A stretch of 59,290 nt of DNA from JACZST01 sp964195155 (lineage in GTDB: Bacteria > Actinomycetota > Acidimicrobiia > Spongiisociales > UBA5794). The DNA lies in contig CAXMOP010000099.1 in the NCBI GenBank assembly GCA_964195155.1, positions 1 through 59,290 on the forward strand, given 5' to 3'. Below the pieces are notes generated by a model, which saw nothing but the letters and a program-made list of their open reading frames with translations, searched no databases and was not told the origin of the DNA. Both the position numbers and the translations under genes were made by a program. Below, piece by piece: positions 1-7,793 of this stretch (position 1 is its first letter; the number at the start of each line of letters is the position of its first letter).

Positions 1-225
1 CCGAGCGACGCCCTCCGCCTGGGAGGAGTCCTGGTGGATTGCGTAGTCGCGAATACCCTCACGAGCAGCGTGGGTCAGCGTCACCTGGGCGTTGTACAGC
101 CTGCCGAACTCGATGGTTCCGAAGACCAACAGCATCAGGACTGGGAGCACGATGGCCATTTCCACCATCGCAGATCCGGCCTGCCCCGCCGTCCTTCGGC
201 GCCATCTTGTCCATCGTGTGATCAT
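1..225 (-). CDS. TadE-like pilus assembly protein (5' part, cut by window edge)
   Basis: Only the first 75 residues are present; the gene runs off the left edge. After a basic N-terminus (residues 1-14) comes QAGSAMVEMAIVLPVLML, a hydrophobic segment of about 20 residues, then GTIEFGR and an amphipathic stretch. This is the hallmark of TadE/TadG minor pseudopilins (PF07811), which are inserted in the membrane and help assemble Flp/Tad pili. An Flp pilin gene lies directly upstream on the same strand, separated by a strong hairpin, which supports the assignment. ATG at 225 is the first start in frame. TadE, TadF and TadG cannot be separated from this fragment. Confidence 0.8.
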   Translation of the reverse strand, partial: MITRWTRWRRRTAGQAGSAMVEMAIVLPVLMLLVFGTIEFGRLYNAQVTLTHAAREGIRDYAIHQDSSQAEGVAR

Positions 226-330
226 TCGATCCTTCACCCCCCCCCATACCCACGACCGACCCATACCAACGACGTCGCGAGTTGACGAGAAAGCAGTGCT
301 GAGAAGCGTTCTGGCCCGGTCAATCACCCT

Positions 331-362
331 GACGCGGTCTCCGCGGTAGCGGAGACCGCGTC
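331..362 (-). terminator. Strong hairpin between Flp pilin and tadE-like gene
   Basis: A perfect 14-bp inverted repeat (331-344 and 349-362) encloses the 4-base loop GGTA. There is no U-tract on the minus strand, so it may act as a partial terminator or 3' stabiliser that keeps the abundant pilin mRNA above the downstream assembly genes. The function is inferred; the stem is directly visible. The rest of 226-393 shows nothing else. Confidence 0.55.
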
Positions 363-393
363 GGCTGATTTGTCTCGCTCGTTCCGCGAGCCG

Positions 394-582
394 CTACGAC
401 TGCGCTGGCGGCAACTTCTCCTCGGCATTGGTGAAAGCGGCGAGGACGTCGAGGCCGAGGGTCGCGATGACCGCAATGGACACGACGGCGATGAGGGCGA
501 CCAGGATGCCGTATTCGACCATCGTGGCGCCCCGCTCGCTTTTGATCAACGGCTTGAGTGCGTACAGAACATGCAACAACAT
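394..582 (-). CDS. Flp/Fap-type pilin component
   Basis: This 62-residue protein has the Flp pilin architecture: a short basic leader ending in SERGATMVEYG, followed by about 20 hydrophobic residues and a short polar tail rich in Glu and Gln. The ERGATMVEYGI stretch matches the conserved start of Flp prepilins, in which the Glu sits near the processed N-terminus. The start at 582 is chosen over an in-frame upstream candidate at 663 because AGAAGGA lies 6 bases before it and the leader then has a normal length. It is probably the major subunit of a Tad pilus used for surface attachment; the rest of the tad operon lies outside the window. Confidence 0.85.
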   Translation of the reverse strand: MLLHVLYALKPLIKSERGATMVEYGILVALIAVVSIAVIATLGLDVLAAFTNAEEKLPPAQS

Positions 583-691
583 GTGAATCCTTCTTCCTCT
601 CCTGAGACCCCCGTGGAGGGTCCTTCCCCGGACAATGGTCGAGCACCGGCGACCGACAGTCATCGTCAGATTTGATGAATCACCACCCTCT

Positions 692-1414
692 TCACGGCTG
701 ATACCAGCCGCTGTGGTAGGCGAGGGCGGCGGCGGCGAGCTGGGAGTGAACCCCGAGTTTGAGGAGGATCGAGCGGATATGCGAGCGCACGGTGGCCAAC
801 GAGACGAAGGTCTCCTGTGCGATCTCCGTCGGCCCCCAGCCCCGGCACATCAGGGTGAGCACTTCACCTTCGCGCGGCGTCAGCAGCGCAAAGGGAGCGC
901 GGCGCTTCTGTTCCTCGGCCTCACTTCGGCGAAGCTCCGCAAGCAGGGTTCGCGAGTGCCAGTCGAGTGTCCCGCTGTTGCCGGCGGCGGTTCGGATGGC
1001 GGCAACGAGCTCGGTGAACGACGCCCGGTTCTTGTCGACGATTCCTACCGCACCGGCGTCCAGGCATCTGCCAAGGGCCTGGTGGTCGTAGCTCGAGCTG
1101 AGCATGACCACGCGGGCTCCGGTCTGGCGCATGGCACTGATGAGTCGCTCCGGTGGGCCCGGCGGATCGGGCAGCTCGACCTCGAGAAGCACGATCTGGG
1201 GCTCGGTCCGGTCGAGTTCGACGATCAGCTCCTCTGCCGAGTCGGCCCAGACGGCCGTCGTCGGAACGCCGGTACGACCCAGCTCCTCGGTGAGGGCATG
1301 CGTCAGCAGTGCGTGGGGGTCGACGAGCGCGGCCTTGATCGGGTCGAGCGCTTCAGCGGTTGCCCCGATGGCATGGGCCCCGATGGCATGGTCGGGTTGA
1401 GCCCGCGCGACCAT
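692..1414 (-). CDS. NarL/LuxR-type response regulator with Asp-to-Glu receiver site
   Basis: The 240-residue protein has an N-terminal receiver-like domain (about 25-142) and a C-terminal LuxR helix-turn-helix (178-222, starting LTPREGEVL and including ATVRSHI). Helix-turn-helix output implies transcriptional control, plausibly of the adjacent pilin genes. The phospho-acceptor motif reads IVLLEVELPD, with Glu78 where family members have Asp, while the switch Lys128 is kept. Asp-to-Glu changes can mimic phosphorylation, so the regulator may be constitutively active. The ATG directly follows the stop of the upstream receiver-like gene. The residues are visible; the pilus-regulation role is inferred from position only. 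Confidence 0.8.
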   Translation of the reverse strand: MVARAQPDHAIGAHAIGATAEALDPIKAALVDPHALLTHALTEELGRTGVPTTAVWADSAEELIVELDRTEPQIVLLEVELPDPPGPPERLISAMRQTGARVVMLSSSYDHQALGRCLDAGAVGIVDKNRASFTELVAAIRTAAGNSGTLDWHSRTLLAELRRSEAEEQKRRAPFALLTPREGEVLTLMCRGWGPTEIAQETFVSLATVRSHIRSILLKLGVHSQLAAAALAYHSGWYQP

Positions 1415-2071
1415 TTAGACCTGCCTTCCCTGATCGCCCTGCGTGCGACGGCGGGATGGGTCCCCGTCGGTTGGTGAACCGAGCCCATTCCCGCTGGCGG
1501 CATCGTCACCGACCAACCCGCTCCGGCGCATCGTCAGAATTGATGATTCGGGCTCGCTCCATCCGGCGACGGCGTCGGTCCACGCCTCGCCGGCCCGTGC
1601 GCCACGTTGCCGCTCACGCCCGGCGGCACCACGATGGTTCGCGGCGTTCAGGATCGTGAAAGCCAGTTCATCGAGGTTTGCATATTGCGGATTGACCGCC
1701 CACACTGCCCCGGCCTCGACCCACGAGTGTCCGGCGGGTGGCCGGACCGAGCGATCGAGGGCGATTGCGAGCACCTGGCGGCTGGCAAGGCGCCGGATGA
1801 GGTCCCTGGCGTCCGTTGTGTACCCGCCGTCGGCGAGGTGGAGAACGACCAGGTCGGCGCACTTGGTCGTCAGATCGTCCATCAGGACCTTCGGCGCATC
1901 CCAATCCGCCCGCCACGTCGTGATTCCCGATGCGCGAATCGCGTCGACGAGCACATCAACGAATAGGCCGGGCTCCCCGAGCACGGCGGCGCGAACCTGA
2001 CGATCACCGAAATCATCATTTCTGCCGATGACGGGGCCTGGTCCCGCGAGGTTCAATCTACGCAGTGTCAT
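1415..2071 (-). CDS. Degenerate receiver-like protein
   Basis: This 218-residue protein has no recognised catalytic domain, but residues 25-145 follow the beta-alpha rhythm of a CheY receiver. The hydrophobic strand ADLVVLHL has His78 where Asp would sit, so phosphorylation is unlikely. The C-terminal 70 residues are polar and low in complexity. It lies directly upstream of the response regulator with no gap, so the two are probably co-expressed and may interact. Its start at 2071 overlaps by 7 bases the start of a divergent receiver-like gene, which is unusual. It could be a pseudo-receiver or AmiR/CpaE-like regulator, the latter often found with Tad pili. Confidence 0.55.
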   Translation of the reverse strand: MTLRRLNLAGPGPVIGRNDDFGDRQVRAAVLGEPGLFVDVLVDAIRASGITTWRADWDAPKVLMDDLTTKCADLVVLHLADGGYTTDARDLIRRLASRQVLAIALDRSVRPPAGHSWVEAGAVWAVNPQYANLDELAFTILNAANHRGAAGRERQRGARAGEAWTDAVAGWSEPESSILTMRRSGLVGDDAASGNGLGSPTDGDPSRRRTQGDQGRQV

Positions 2072-2412
2072 CCCAACCGCCGCTCGAGGTTCTCATCGCG
2101 GTACGGCCGCGGCTGTTTGCGTCGGCTCTCGGTCGTCTGCTCGACCGCGACGGACGACGCGTCACCGTCATCGATCCCGAGACCGACACCGTCGTGACCG
2201 ACCGCTACGACGTTGCGGTGATCTCGGACGGACCGACGACTGCTGTCTCCGGGGCTGCGGTGATTCGTTTGTCGAACGTCGAATACGGTCGCCCGTCGAG
2301 CACGGTCAGGATCGGGTCGCAGCACGAGATCGTGCCGATCGGATCGACCAAGGAGCTTGCAGCACTGATCGATCGCGCCGGGATGGCGGCACGCGACAAC
2401 ACGATTGCCTGA
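2065..2412 (+). CDS. Small receiver-like hypothetical protein
   Basis: A 115-residue protein starting with GTG, divergent from the preceding receiver-like gene. The sequence LEVLIAVRPRLFASALGRLL followed by YDVAVISDG resembles the first strands and helix of a receiver domain but lacks the acidic cluster at strand 1 and the rest of the output fold. Coding potential is supported by the amphipathic pattern and by a hairpin terminator (2520-2542) beyond its stop. The start codon overlaps the divergent start, so one of the two starts may be wrong. No function can be assigned beyond likely regulation. Confidence 0.45.
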   Translation: MSSQPPLEVLIAVRPRLFASALGRLLDRDGRRVTVIDPETDTVVTDRYDVAVISDGPTTAVSGAAVIRLSNVEYGRPSSTVRIGSQHEIVPIGSTKELAALIDRAGMAARDNTIA

Positions 2413-2519
2413 AGGGGCTTCCCCCTGGCAATCTTCCCCCCCGGTTGGCCTTCCCGTTTCCCCCGCCACAGCCCAGCGCGTTAGAGAGACGGACCACCGG
2501 AGCGGGTATTCCCCATTCT

Positions 2520-2542
2520 GCACCCTCCACCACAGAGGGTGC
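2520..2542. terminator. Hairpin between convergent genes
   Basis: A perfect 8-bp stem (GCACCCTC/GAGGGTGC) with a 7-base loop lies between the convergent receiver-like gene and lhgO. It could terminate either strand. The rest of 2413-2622 is C-rich without a visible gene. Confidence 0.4.
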
Positions 2543-2622
2543 CCCCGCAACTGCATTATGTGGCCTCTCCTGCACTGCAGAGCGTAGTCGGACCAACACC
2601 CCCAGTGCCAATCGAAGTGACC

Positions 2623-3855
2623 TCAGGCCGGCGCGGCGACCTGATCCACGATGTCCTCGGCGAGGGCGAGCGCCGCGGTCGCACCGGGAGATGGGGCGTT
2701 CCTGACCGTGACCACCCGCCCGGCCCTGGTAATCAAGAAGTCGTCGATCAGGGTGCCGTCGCGGTCCACCGCCTGGGCCCTGACCCCTGATCGTGCCCTG
2801 GTCAGATCCGAGGCGGTCGTGCCGGGCACGTAGCGGCTGACATCGCGGGCGTATGCGCGAAGGTTGACGGACTGCCAGCTCTCCTGTGCCCCACGCTGCC
2901 AATGCCGGGCGGCAAGGCGCCAGAATCCGCGCTGCCGGGCCAGCCCGGCGAGATGGGCAAGGTCGACGTTGCGCCACCGGTATCCATCTCTGGAGAATGC
3001 CAGCACCGCATTTGGTCCCACCAGGACCTCGTCGTCGACCGTCCTCGTGAAATGAACGCCGAGGAACGGGTAGCGCGGGTCGGGAACCGGGTAAATCAGC
3101 CCGTTGATCTGTGCGGCGCGGTCGGGCGTGAGCGTGAGGTACTCGCCGCGAAACGGCACAACGGCAGGCTCGGGCGAATCCCCGGCCATCACGGCGAGTC
3201 GATCGGATTGCACCCCCGCACAGACGACGACGGCACCAGCGTCGATGCGATGCCGTTCGGCCCCGATCACCACCGCAGCCCGGCCGGTGTTCGATGCCAC
3301 CCCGAGGACCTCGGCATTGGTGACGATCCGTCCACCCGCGGCGATGAGGTCGCGGGCCAACTGTTCGGCAACGGCGGGGAAGTCGGTGATCGCCGTCGTC
3401 GGCGACCAAATCGCCCGGTGGCCGGCCGCCGCCGGCTCTCGCTCGGCGATACCCGCCGGGCCCATCAGCTCGATCCCGGGGCAGCGGTTGGCGGTGGCGC
3501 GCTCGTACAGATCGCGGAGCCGGGCCTCCTCCTCCTCGGAGACGGCGATGATGAGCTTTCCGCATTCCACGTACGGGATGCCGTGGGTCTCGGTGTAATC
3601 GCGCAGGGCGGTGACTGAGCGCCGGGTCAGCTCGGCCTTCTTCGAGCCCGGGCGGTAGTAGATCCCGGCGTGGACCACACCGCTGTTATGCCCGGTCTGA
3701 TGGGTGGCAATGGCCTGTTCCTTTTCGAGCAGGAGCACGGAGCGGCCCGGCTGGTCGAGGAGTAGCTGTCGGGCGACGGCCAGTCCGATGATCCCGCCGC
3801 CGACGATGACGAAGTCGGCGTCAGCGGGCAGATCGAGGGCAGGGTCTCCGGTCAT
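2623..3855 (-). CDS. lhgO: L-2-hydroxyglutarate oxidase (DAO-family FAD enzyme)
   Basis: A 410-residue flavoprotein with an N-terminal dinucleotide fold (FVIVGGGIIGLAVA, residues 15-28) and the LhgO-typical HNSGVVHAGIYY segment around residue 55-66, then FRGEYL and a C-terminal FLITRAGRVVTV stretch. The family oxidises L-2-hydroxyglutarate to 2-oxoglutarate with FAD and passes electrons to oxygen or the membrane quinone pool. ATG at 3855 is chosen because the domain begins directly after it and it lies 8 bases past the E1 beta stop; an upstream in-frame extension runs antisense-like through E1 beta. It is the last gene of the M24/E1 operon, suggesting disposal of a 2-hydroxyacid produced or salvaged there. 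Confidence 0.85.
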   Translation of the reverse strand: MTGDPALDLPADADFVIVGGGIIGLAVARQLLLDQPGRSVLLLEKEQAIATHQTGHNSGVVHAGIYYRPGSKKAELTRRSVTALRDYTETHGIPYVECGKLIIAVSEEEEARLRDLYERATANRCPGIELMGPAGIAEREPAAAGHRAIWSPTTAITDFPAVAEQLARDLIAAGGRIVTNAEVLGVASNTGRAAVVIGAERHRIDAGAVVVCAGVQSDRLAVMAGDSPEPAVVPFRGEYLTLTPDRAAQINGLIYPVPDPRYPFLGVHFTRTVDDEVLVGPNAVLAFSRDGYRWRNVDLAHLAGLARQRGFWRLAARHWQRGAQESWQSVNLRAYARDVSRYVPGTTASDLTRARSGVRAQAVDRDGTLIDDFLITRAGRVVTVRNAPSPGATAALALAEDIVDQVAAPA

Positions 3856-3863
3856 GGGCGATG

Positions 3864-4838
3864 TCAGCTCATCGTCTTGGCGACGGAGTCGTGGATCCGC
3901 TCGACGGAAGGGATCGCCATGTCCTCGAGAGCCTCGGCTGCGGCGAGCGGGATGTGCGGAGTGGTGATGCGGATTACCGGGCCGTCGAGGTCCCAGAACG
4001 CCTCCTCGGCGGCGATGGAGACGATTTCGGCGCCCCAACCGCACAGGCGGGGATTCTCCTCGACCGTGTACAGCCGGCCGGTCTTGGCGATCGAGGACAG
4101 CAGGGTCTCGGTATCGAGCGGTACCAGCGAGCGGATATCGATGACCTCGGCGGAGATACCGAGCTCACCGAGGCGTTCGGCTGCTTCCTGGGCTCTCGGG
4201 ACCATGAGCGCAAGTGCAGCAATTGTGCAGTCGGTGCCCTCGCGAACGACGGTGGCGGAGCCAAGCGAGTCGACGATCTCGCCATCGGGCACTTCTCCCT
4301 TGGTGGCGAACAACGACTTGTGCTCGAAGAACACCACCGGATCAGGGTCGCGAATGGATGCGGCCATCAAGCCGACCACGTCTCGCGGTGTGGATGGCGC
4401 CACCACCTTCAGCCCGGGGATCATCATGCACCAGTTCTCCACGCTCTGGCTGTGTTGCGCCCCGAAACGCGACCCGCCGCCGTTGGCGGTGCGGATCACC
4501 ATCGGCACCGAGATCTGCCCGTCGGTCATGTAGCGGGCCTTGGCCACTTCGTTGGCGATCATGTCGAAGCACACCGCGATGAAGTCGGAGAACATGATCT
4601 CGGCAATGGTCGGGATGCCGGTCATGGCGGCCCCGGCGGCGGCGCCGATGATTGCCTGTTCCGAGATCGGCGTGTCCCGGATCCGATCCGGGCCGAACTC
4701 GTCGAGCAAGCCGACGGTCGTCTTGAACACGCCCCCGGCGGTGGCGATGTCTTCGCCGAGCATCACGACGGTGGGATCGCGGCGCATCTCCTGGGCGATT
4801 CCGCGAGCCACTGCATCGCGATAGGTCAGTTCCGCCAT
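3864..4838 (-). CDS. 2-oxoacid/acetoin dehydrogenase E1 component, beta subunit
   Basis: The 324-residue protein matches the transketolase-like beta subunit of thiamine-dependent E1 enzymes: GEDIATAGGVFK near residue 29, PISEQAIIGAAAGAA (about 58-72), IMFSDF and the C-terminal transketolase domain with CGWGAEI and PHIPLAAAEALED. The beta subunit forms half of the thiamine site together with E1 alpha, which overlaps it by 13 bases. ATG at 4838 is chosen because MAELTYRDA is the conserved beginning. The best-known relatives are pyruvate and acetoin dehydrogenases; the substrate here is not defined. No E2 or E3 gene is nearby. Confidence 0.88.
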   Translation of the reverse strand: MAELTYRDAVARGIAQEMRRDPTVVMLGEDIATAGGVFKTTVGLLDEFGPDRIRDTPISEQAIIGAAAGAAMTGIPTIAEIMFSDFIAVCFDMIANEVAKARYMTDGQISVPMVIRTANGGGSRFGAQHSQSVENWCMMIPGLKVVAPSTPRDVVGLMAASIRDPDPVVFFEHKSLFATKGEVPDGEIVDSLGSATVVREGTDCTIAALALMVPRAQEAAERLGELGISAEVIDIRSLVPLDTETLLSSIAKTGRLYTVEENPRLCGWGAEIVSIAAEEAFWDLDGPVIRITTPHIPLAAAEALEDMAIPSVERIHDSVAKTMS

Positions 4839-5899
4839 GCAGATCCTCCATCGGCCCACACCTCGGTGAACAGCGCGTCGGCACCCGGGGGTGCCGACGC
4901 CTTGGCGAACTCGGTGGCATCGTCGACCGCCTGGGCGACCTCCTGCTCGATCCCGACCAGGTCCCCCTCATCGACGCCGAGGCGCAGCAGACGCTGGTGG
5001 TACATCGGGATGGGGTCGCGTTCGAGCCATGCCTCGACTTCTTCGTCCGGTCGATACTTGCCGGGGTCTGCCCGGCTGTGGCCGCCGTGGCGGTAGGTGA
5101 CGGCCTCGATCAGCGAAGGGCCATCGCCGTAGCGTGCCGTGGCGACGGCCTCTGCTGCCATGGCGAAGACGGCGTCGGCGTCGTTGCCGTCGACGAGGCG
5201 GCGTTTCAACCCGTAGGCGCTCGCCCGGTCGGCTGCGGGATGGCGCACGGCGGTCACCAGGTCGATCGGCGTGTATTCCATGTACAGGTTGTTTTCGCAG
5301 ACGAAGATGACCGGAAGTTTCCAGACCACGGCGAAATTGAGCGCCTCGTGGAAGGCCCCGATGTTGGTCGTGCCGTCTCCGAAGAAGGCGACGGCGATCT
5401 GCTCGGTGCCGCGGAGCTGTGCCGACCATGCCGCCCCGTTGGCGATGCAGAGGTGGGCGCCGACGATGGCGTAGCTTCCCATCATCCCGTGCTCGACCGA
5501 GGTGAGGTGCATCGACCCGCCCTTGCCCCCGAGGATGCCGTCCTCCCGGCCGAGGAGCTCTGCCATCGTTGGCCCGAGTGCCGCCCCGCGGGCCAGGGTG
5601 TGGGCGTGGCCGCGGTAGGAGGCGAATGTGTAGTCGTCTGGGCGCATGGCTGCCGCCACCCCGGCGGCGACTGCCTCCTGTCCCAGGGAGAGGTGGCTGG
5701 TGCCCTTGACCAGGTTCTGCATGAACAGGTCGTAGGCCCGTTTCTCGAACTGCCTGATCATTTGCTGGGTCCGGTACATTTCGATCCGGGTGTCGAGCGG
5801 AACCGGCAGCTCCTCGTTGCGGTGATCGACGTCGAGAGGCGGCCGTGAGGGTCGCTGCGCGTAGTCGTAGAGGCCGGGGTCGGTCTGCTCAGTACTCAT
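4826..5899 (-). CDS. 2-oxoacid/acetoin dehydrogenase E1 component, alpha subunit
   Basis: A 357-residue alpha subunit with the thiamine pyrophosphate motif GDGTTN (174-179) through CENN (201-204), and the conserved regions FASYRGHAHTLARG and GKGGSMHL. The enzyme decarboxylates a 2-oxoacid (or cleaves acetoin) and transfers the acyl unit to a lipoyl E2. It overlaps both neighbours (M24 stop and E1 beta start), indicating translational coupling. The first 30 residues are a variable extension. Similarity in layout to acetoin dehydrogenase AcoA is noted, but without E2 in the window the substrate cannot be fixed. Confidence 0.88.
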   Translation of the reverse strand: MSTEQTDPGLYDYAQRPSRPPLDVDHRNEELPVPLDTRIEMYRTQQMIRQFEKRAYDLFMQNLVKGTSHLSLGQEAVAAGVAAAMRPDDYTFASYRGHAHTLARGAALGPTMAELLGREDGILGGKGGSMHLTSVEHGMMGSYAIVGAHLCIANGAAWSAQLRGTEQIAVAFFGDGTTNIGAFHEALNFAVVWKLPVIFVCENNLYMEYTPIDLVTAVRHPAADRASAYGLKRRLVDGNDADAVFAMAAEAVATARYGDGPSLIEAVTYRHGGHSRADPGKYRPDEEVEAWLERDPIPMYHQRLLRLGVDEGDLVGIEQEVAQAVDDATEFAKASAPPGADALFTEVWADGGSAWRN

Positions 5900-7139
5900 T
5901 GGCGACCATCAGCTCCTCTGCGGGGAACAGCGTGATGATCTTGGGGCCTTCTGCGGTCACCACGATCTCCTCCTCGATCCTGGCCGCCGAGCGGCCATCG
6001 GAGGCAGGGGCGTACGTCTCGAGTGCGAAGAGCATGCCCTCCTTGATCTCGATCGGATCCTCGAGCGAGTTGAGGCGACTGATGATTGGCCGCTCGTGCA
6101 GCCCAACGCCGACGCCGTGGCCGAACTGGAGGCCGAAGGCATCCATCTCGTCTTCGAAGCCGAACTCGTGCGCCTCGGGCCAGACCCTGGCGATCTCGTC
6201 GGTTGACGTGCCGGGTTTGACCAGCTCGATGGCGACGTCCATCCACTCCCTGGCCTGGTTGTAGGCGTCTCGCTGGGACTGGGTGGCACGCCCCACGACG
6301 AAGGTGCGGTAGTAGCAGGTCCGGTACCCGTTGTAGACGTGGATGATGTCGAAATAGGCCGTGTCGCCCGGCCTGATCAGCCGATCGGAGAACACGTGGG
6401 GATGGGGGCTACACCGCTCCCCCGCGATGGAGTTGACCGCCTCGACAAATTCGGAGCCCATCTCGAAGAGCCGCTTGTGGGCGAGAGCGACAACATCGCT
6501 CTCACGGACGCCCGGCTTGAGGAACTCGTAGATGTCCTGGTAGACGCCGTCGACCATTGCGCACGCCTGAGTGAGCAGCATGATCTCGTCATCGCTCTTG
6601 ATCTCACGGGCGAGCATCATCACCTGCTGACCGTCGCGCACCATGATCCCGGCATTTTGGAGCGCCAGGAAGACGGAGGTCTCGGCCATGTCCACGCCGA
6701 GCGGCATGTCGGCGACGCCCTCTTCCTTCAGCACGGAGGCGATCTCTTCCGCCGCCCGCCCCTGGAGCCCGGCCGTCGGGGCGATGGCACCCTGGAGTCC
6801 GGTATTGCCACCCACCGAGTTCTCCGGATTCATCCATGGCTGCTGGAGCCGGTGCGCCTTGGCCGCCGATCCGAAGTCCCAGATCCTCGGTTCGCCGGTC
6901 CTGGTGATGAGTGCGTATCGTTCACCCTTGTTAAACGCCCAGTACCCGATGTGGGTGCTGGTGAGGTAGCGGATGTTGCTGGTCTCGAAGAGCAGGATGG
7001 CCCCCAGATCGGACTGCTCGAGCTGTTCCCGCACGCGCGCCACCCGCCAGTGACGCAGTCGCTCGAAGTCGACGCGCTGCTCCCAATCGACCCCCATCAC
7101 ACCGGGGGCAGGGCTTGTTGCTACTGGGAATTCAGCCAT
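5889..7139 (-). CDS. M24-fold (creatinase/aminopeptidase P-like) protein with altered metal site
   Basis: The 416-residue protein has the two-domain creatinase/prolidase layout: an N-terminal domain containing LLFETSNIRYLT (50-61) and a C-terminal pita-bread domain. Expected metal ligands are Asp264 (YFDI), His341 (GHGVG), Glu374 (ALETYAP) and Glu389 (RIEEE), but the second Asp of the family is Cys275 in GYRTCYYRTF. M24 relatives include Xaa-Pro peptidases, creatinase, ectoine hydrolase and the DMSP lyase DddP, so hydrolysis or lyase activity on a small N- or S-compound is possible. AAAGGAC precedes the ATG at 7139. It heads the E1/LhgO operon and is divergent from a RidA-like gene, suggesting catabolism of an amino-acid-like compound. 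Confidence 0.75.
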   Translation of the reverse strand: MAEFPVATSPAPGVMGVDWEQRVDFERLRHWRVARVREQLEQSDLGAILLFETSNIRYLTSTHIGYWAFNKGERYALITRTGEPRIWDFGSAAKAHRLQQPWMNPENSVGGNTGLQGAIAPTAGLQGRAAEEIASVLKEEGVADMPLGVDMAETSVFLALQNAGIMVRDGQQVMMLAREIKSDDEIMLLTQACAMVDGVYQDIYEFLKPGVRESDVVALAHKRLFEMGSEFVEAVNSIAGERCSPHPHVFSDRLIRPGDTAYFDIIHVYNGYRTCYYRTFVVGRATQSQRDAYNQAREWMDVAIELVKPGTSTDEIARVWPEAHEFGFEDEMDAFGLQFGHGVGVGLHERPIISRLNSLEDPIEIKEGMLFALETYAPASDGRSAARIEEEIVVTAEGPKIITLFPAEELMVANEY

Positions 7140-7214
7140 CGTCGTGTCCTTTCTCGGCGCCCGCCGGCACGGCTCAGGTGGCGGAGGGTCGCAACCGCGC
7201 GTTTGGCCGGGCGT

Positions 7215-7245
7215 CGGACGTCGATCGCGAGCGATCGCGCGTCCG
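7215..7245. promoter_or_regulatory. Imperfect inverted repeat in the M24/RidA divergent control region
   Basis: CGGACG and GATCGC are mirrored by GCGATC and CGTCCG around a 2-base centre, with unpaired bases between the arms. It lies midway between two divergent starts and may be a regulator site or the core of a divergent promoter. Function is inferred from placement only. Confidence 0.35.
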
Positions 7246-7308
7246 GTTCGGCCTCGACTCATGATAGTCAGCGGGCCGGGGCTGTTCATCGTGACTGAAT
7301 GGACCGGA

Positions 7309-7339
7309 TCAATCGAATAGGCTGCGACGGTTCGATTGA
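7309..7339 (+). promoter_or_regulatory. 9-bp inverted repeat in the ridA leader
   Basis: TCAATCGAA (7309-7317) and TTCGATTGA (7331-7339) are perfect inverted copies 13 bases apart, ending just before the GGAGGAG ribosome binding site of the RidA-like gene. It may be an operator with half-sites one to two helical turns apart, or an mRNA hairpin next to the ribosome binding site. Confidence 0.45.
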
Positions 7340-7349
7340 GGAGGAGCGC

Positions 7350-7781
7350 ATGACGAAATCGGTCGAGTTGATCCATCTCGAAGGAAACGACCCGAAATAC
7401 AACATGCCGTACACACCGGCGATCAAGGTCCACTCCGGGACCCTGGTGTTTCTGTCCGGGGTCACTGCGGCACCGGTCTACCACAGTCACCCGCACGTGC
7501 CGGCCGAGTTCGAGGACATCCCGGAGGATGCTGCCGCCCAGACCGAGATGACGATGGAGAACCTCCAGTTGGTGCTCGCCGCCTCCGGGGGGACCCTCAC
7601 CGACATTGTCCAGCTGACCCGGTTCATCGTGGACGAGGACCGCAACCAGGATGCCATCAACCAGGTGATGGGCCGCTACCTCGGCGACCACCGGGCTGCG
7701 AGCACCTCGATCGAGGTGGTTCGCCTCGCCACCGACCCCAAATTCGTGCTCGAGCTAGAGGCAGTCGCAGTAGTGGACTAG
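7350..7781 (+). CDS. RidA/YjgF/UK114-family protein
   Basis: A 143-residue single-domain protein. Typical features are the N-terminal PYTPAIKVHSGTLVFLSGV, the central TMENLQLVLAASGGTLTDIVQLTRFI and the C-terminal TSIEVVRLATD. The family hydrolyses reactive enamine/imine intermediates made by PLP enzymes, or acts in specific catabolic pathways as a deaminase. The catalytic Arg common in RidA is not clearly placed here, so a different subfamily is possible. GGAGGAG lies 5 bases before the ATG. It is divergent from the M24/E1/LhgO operon and probably serves the same pathway. Confidence 0.85.
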   Translation: MTKSVELIHLEGNDPKYNMPYTPAIKVHSGTLVFLSGVTAAPVYHSHPHVPAEFEDIPEDAAAQTEMTMENLQLVLAASGGTLTDIVQLTRFIVDEDRNQDAINQVMGRYLGDHRAASTSIEVVRLATDPKFVLELEAVAVVD

Positions 7782-7793
7782 ACCGTCACCTGG

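Noticed and set aside
7140..7691. Extension of the M24 gene across the divergent ridA region
   Set aside because: It would be antisense to the RidA-like gene. A ribosome binding site and family-like N-terminus support ATG 7139.
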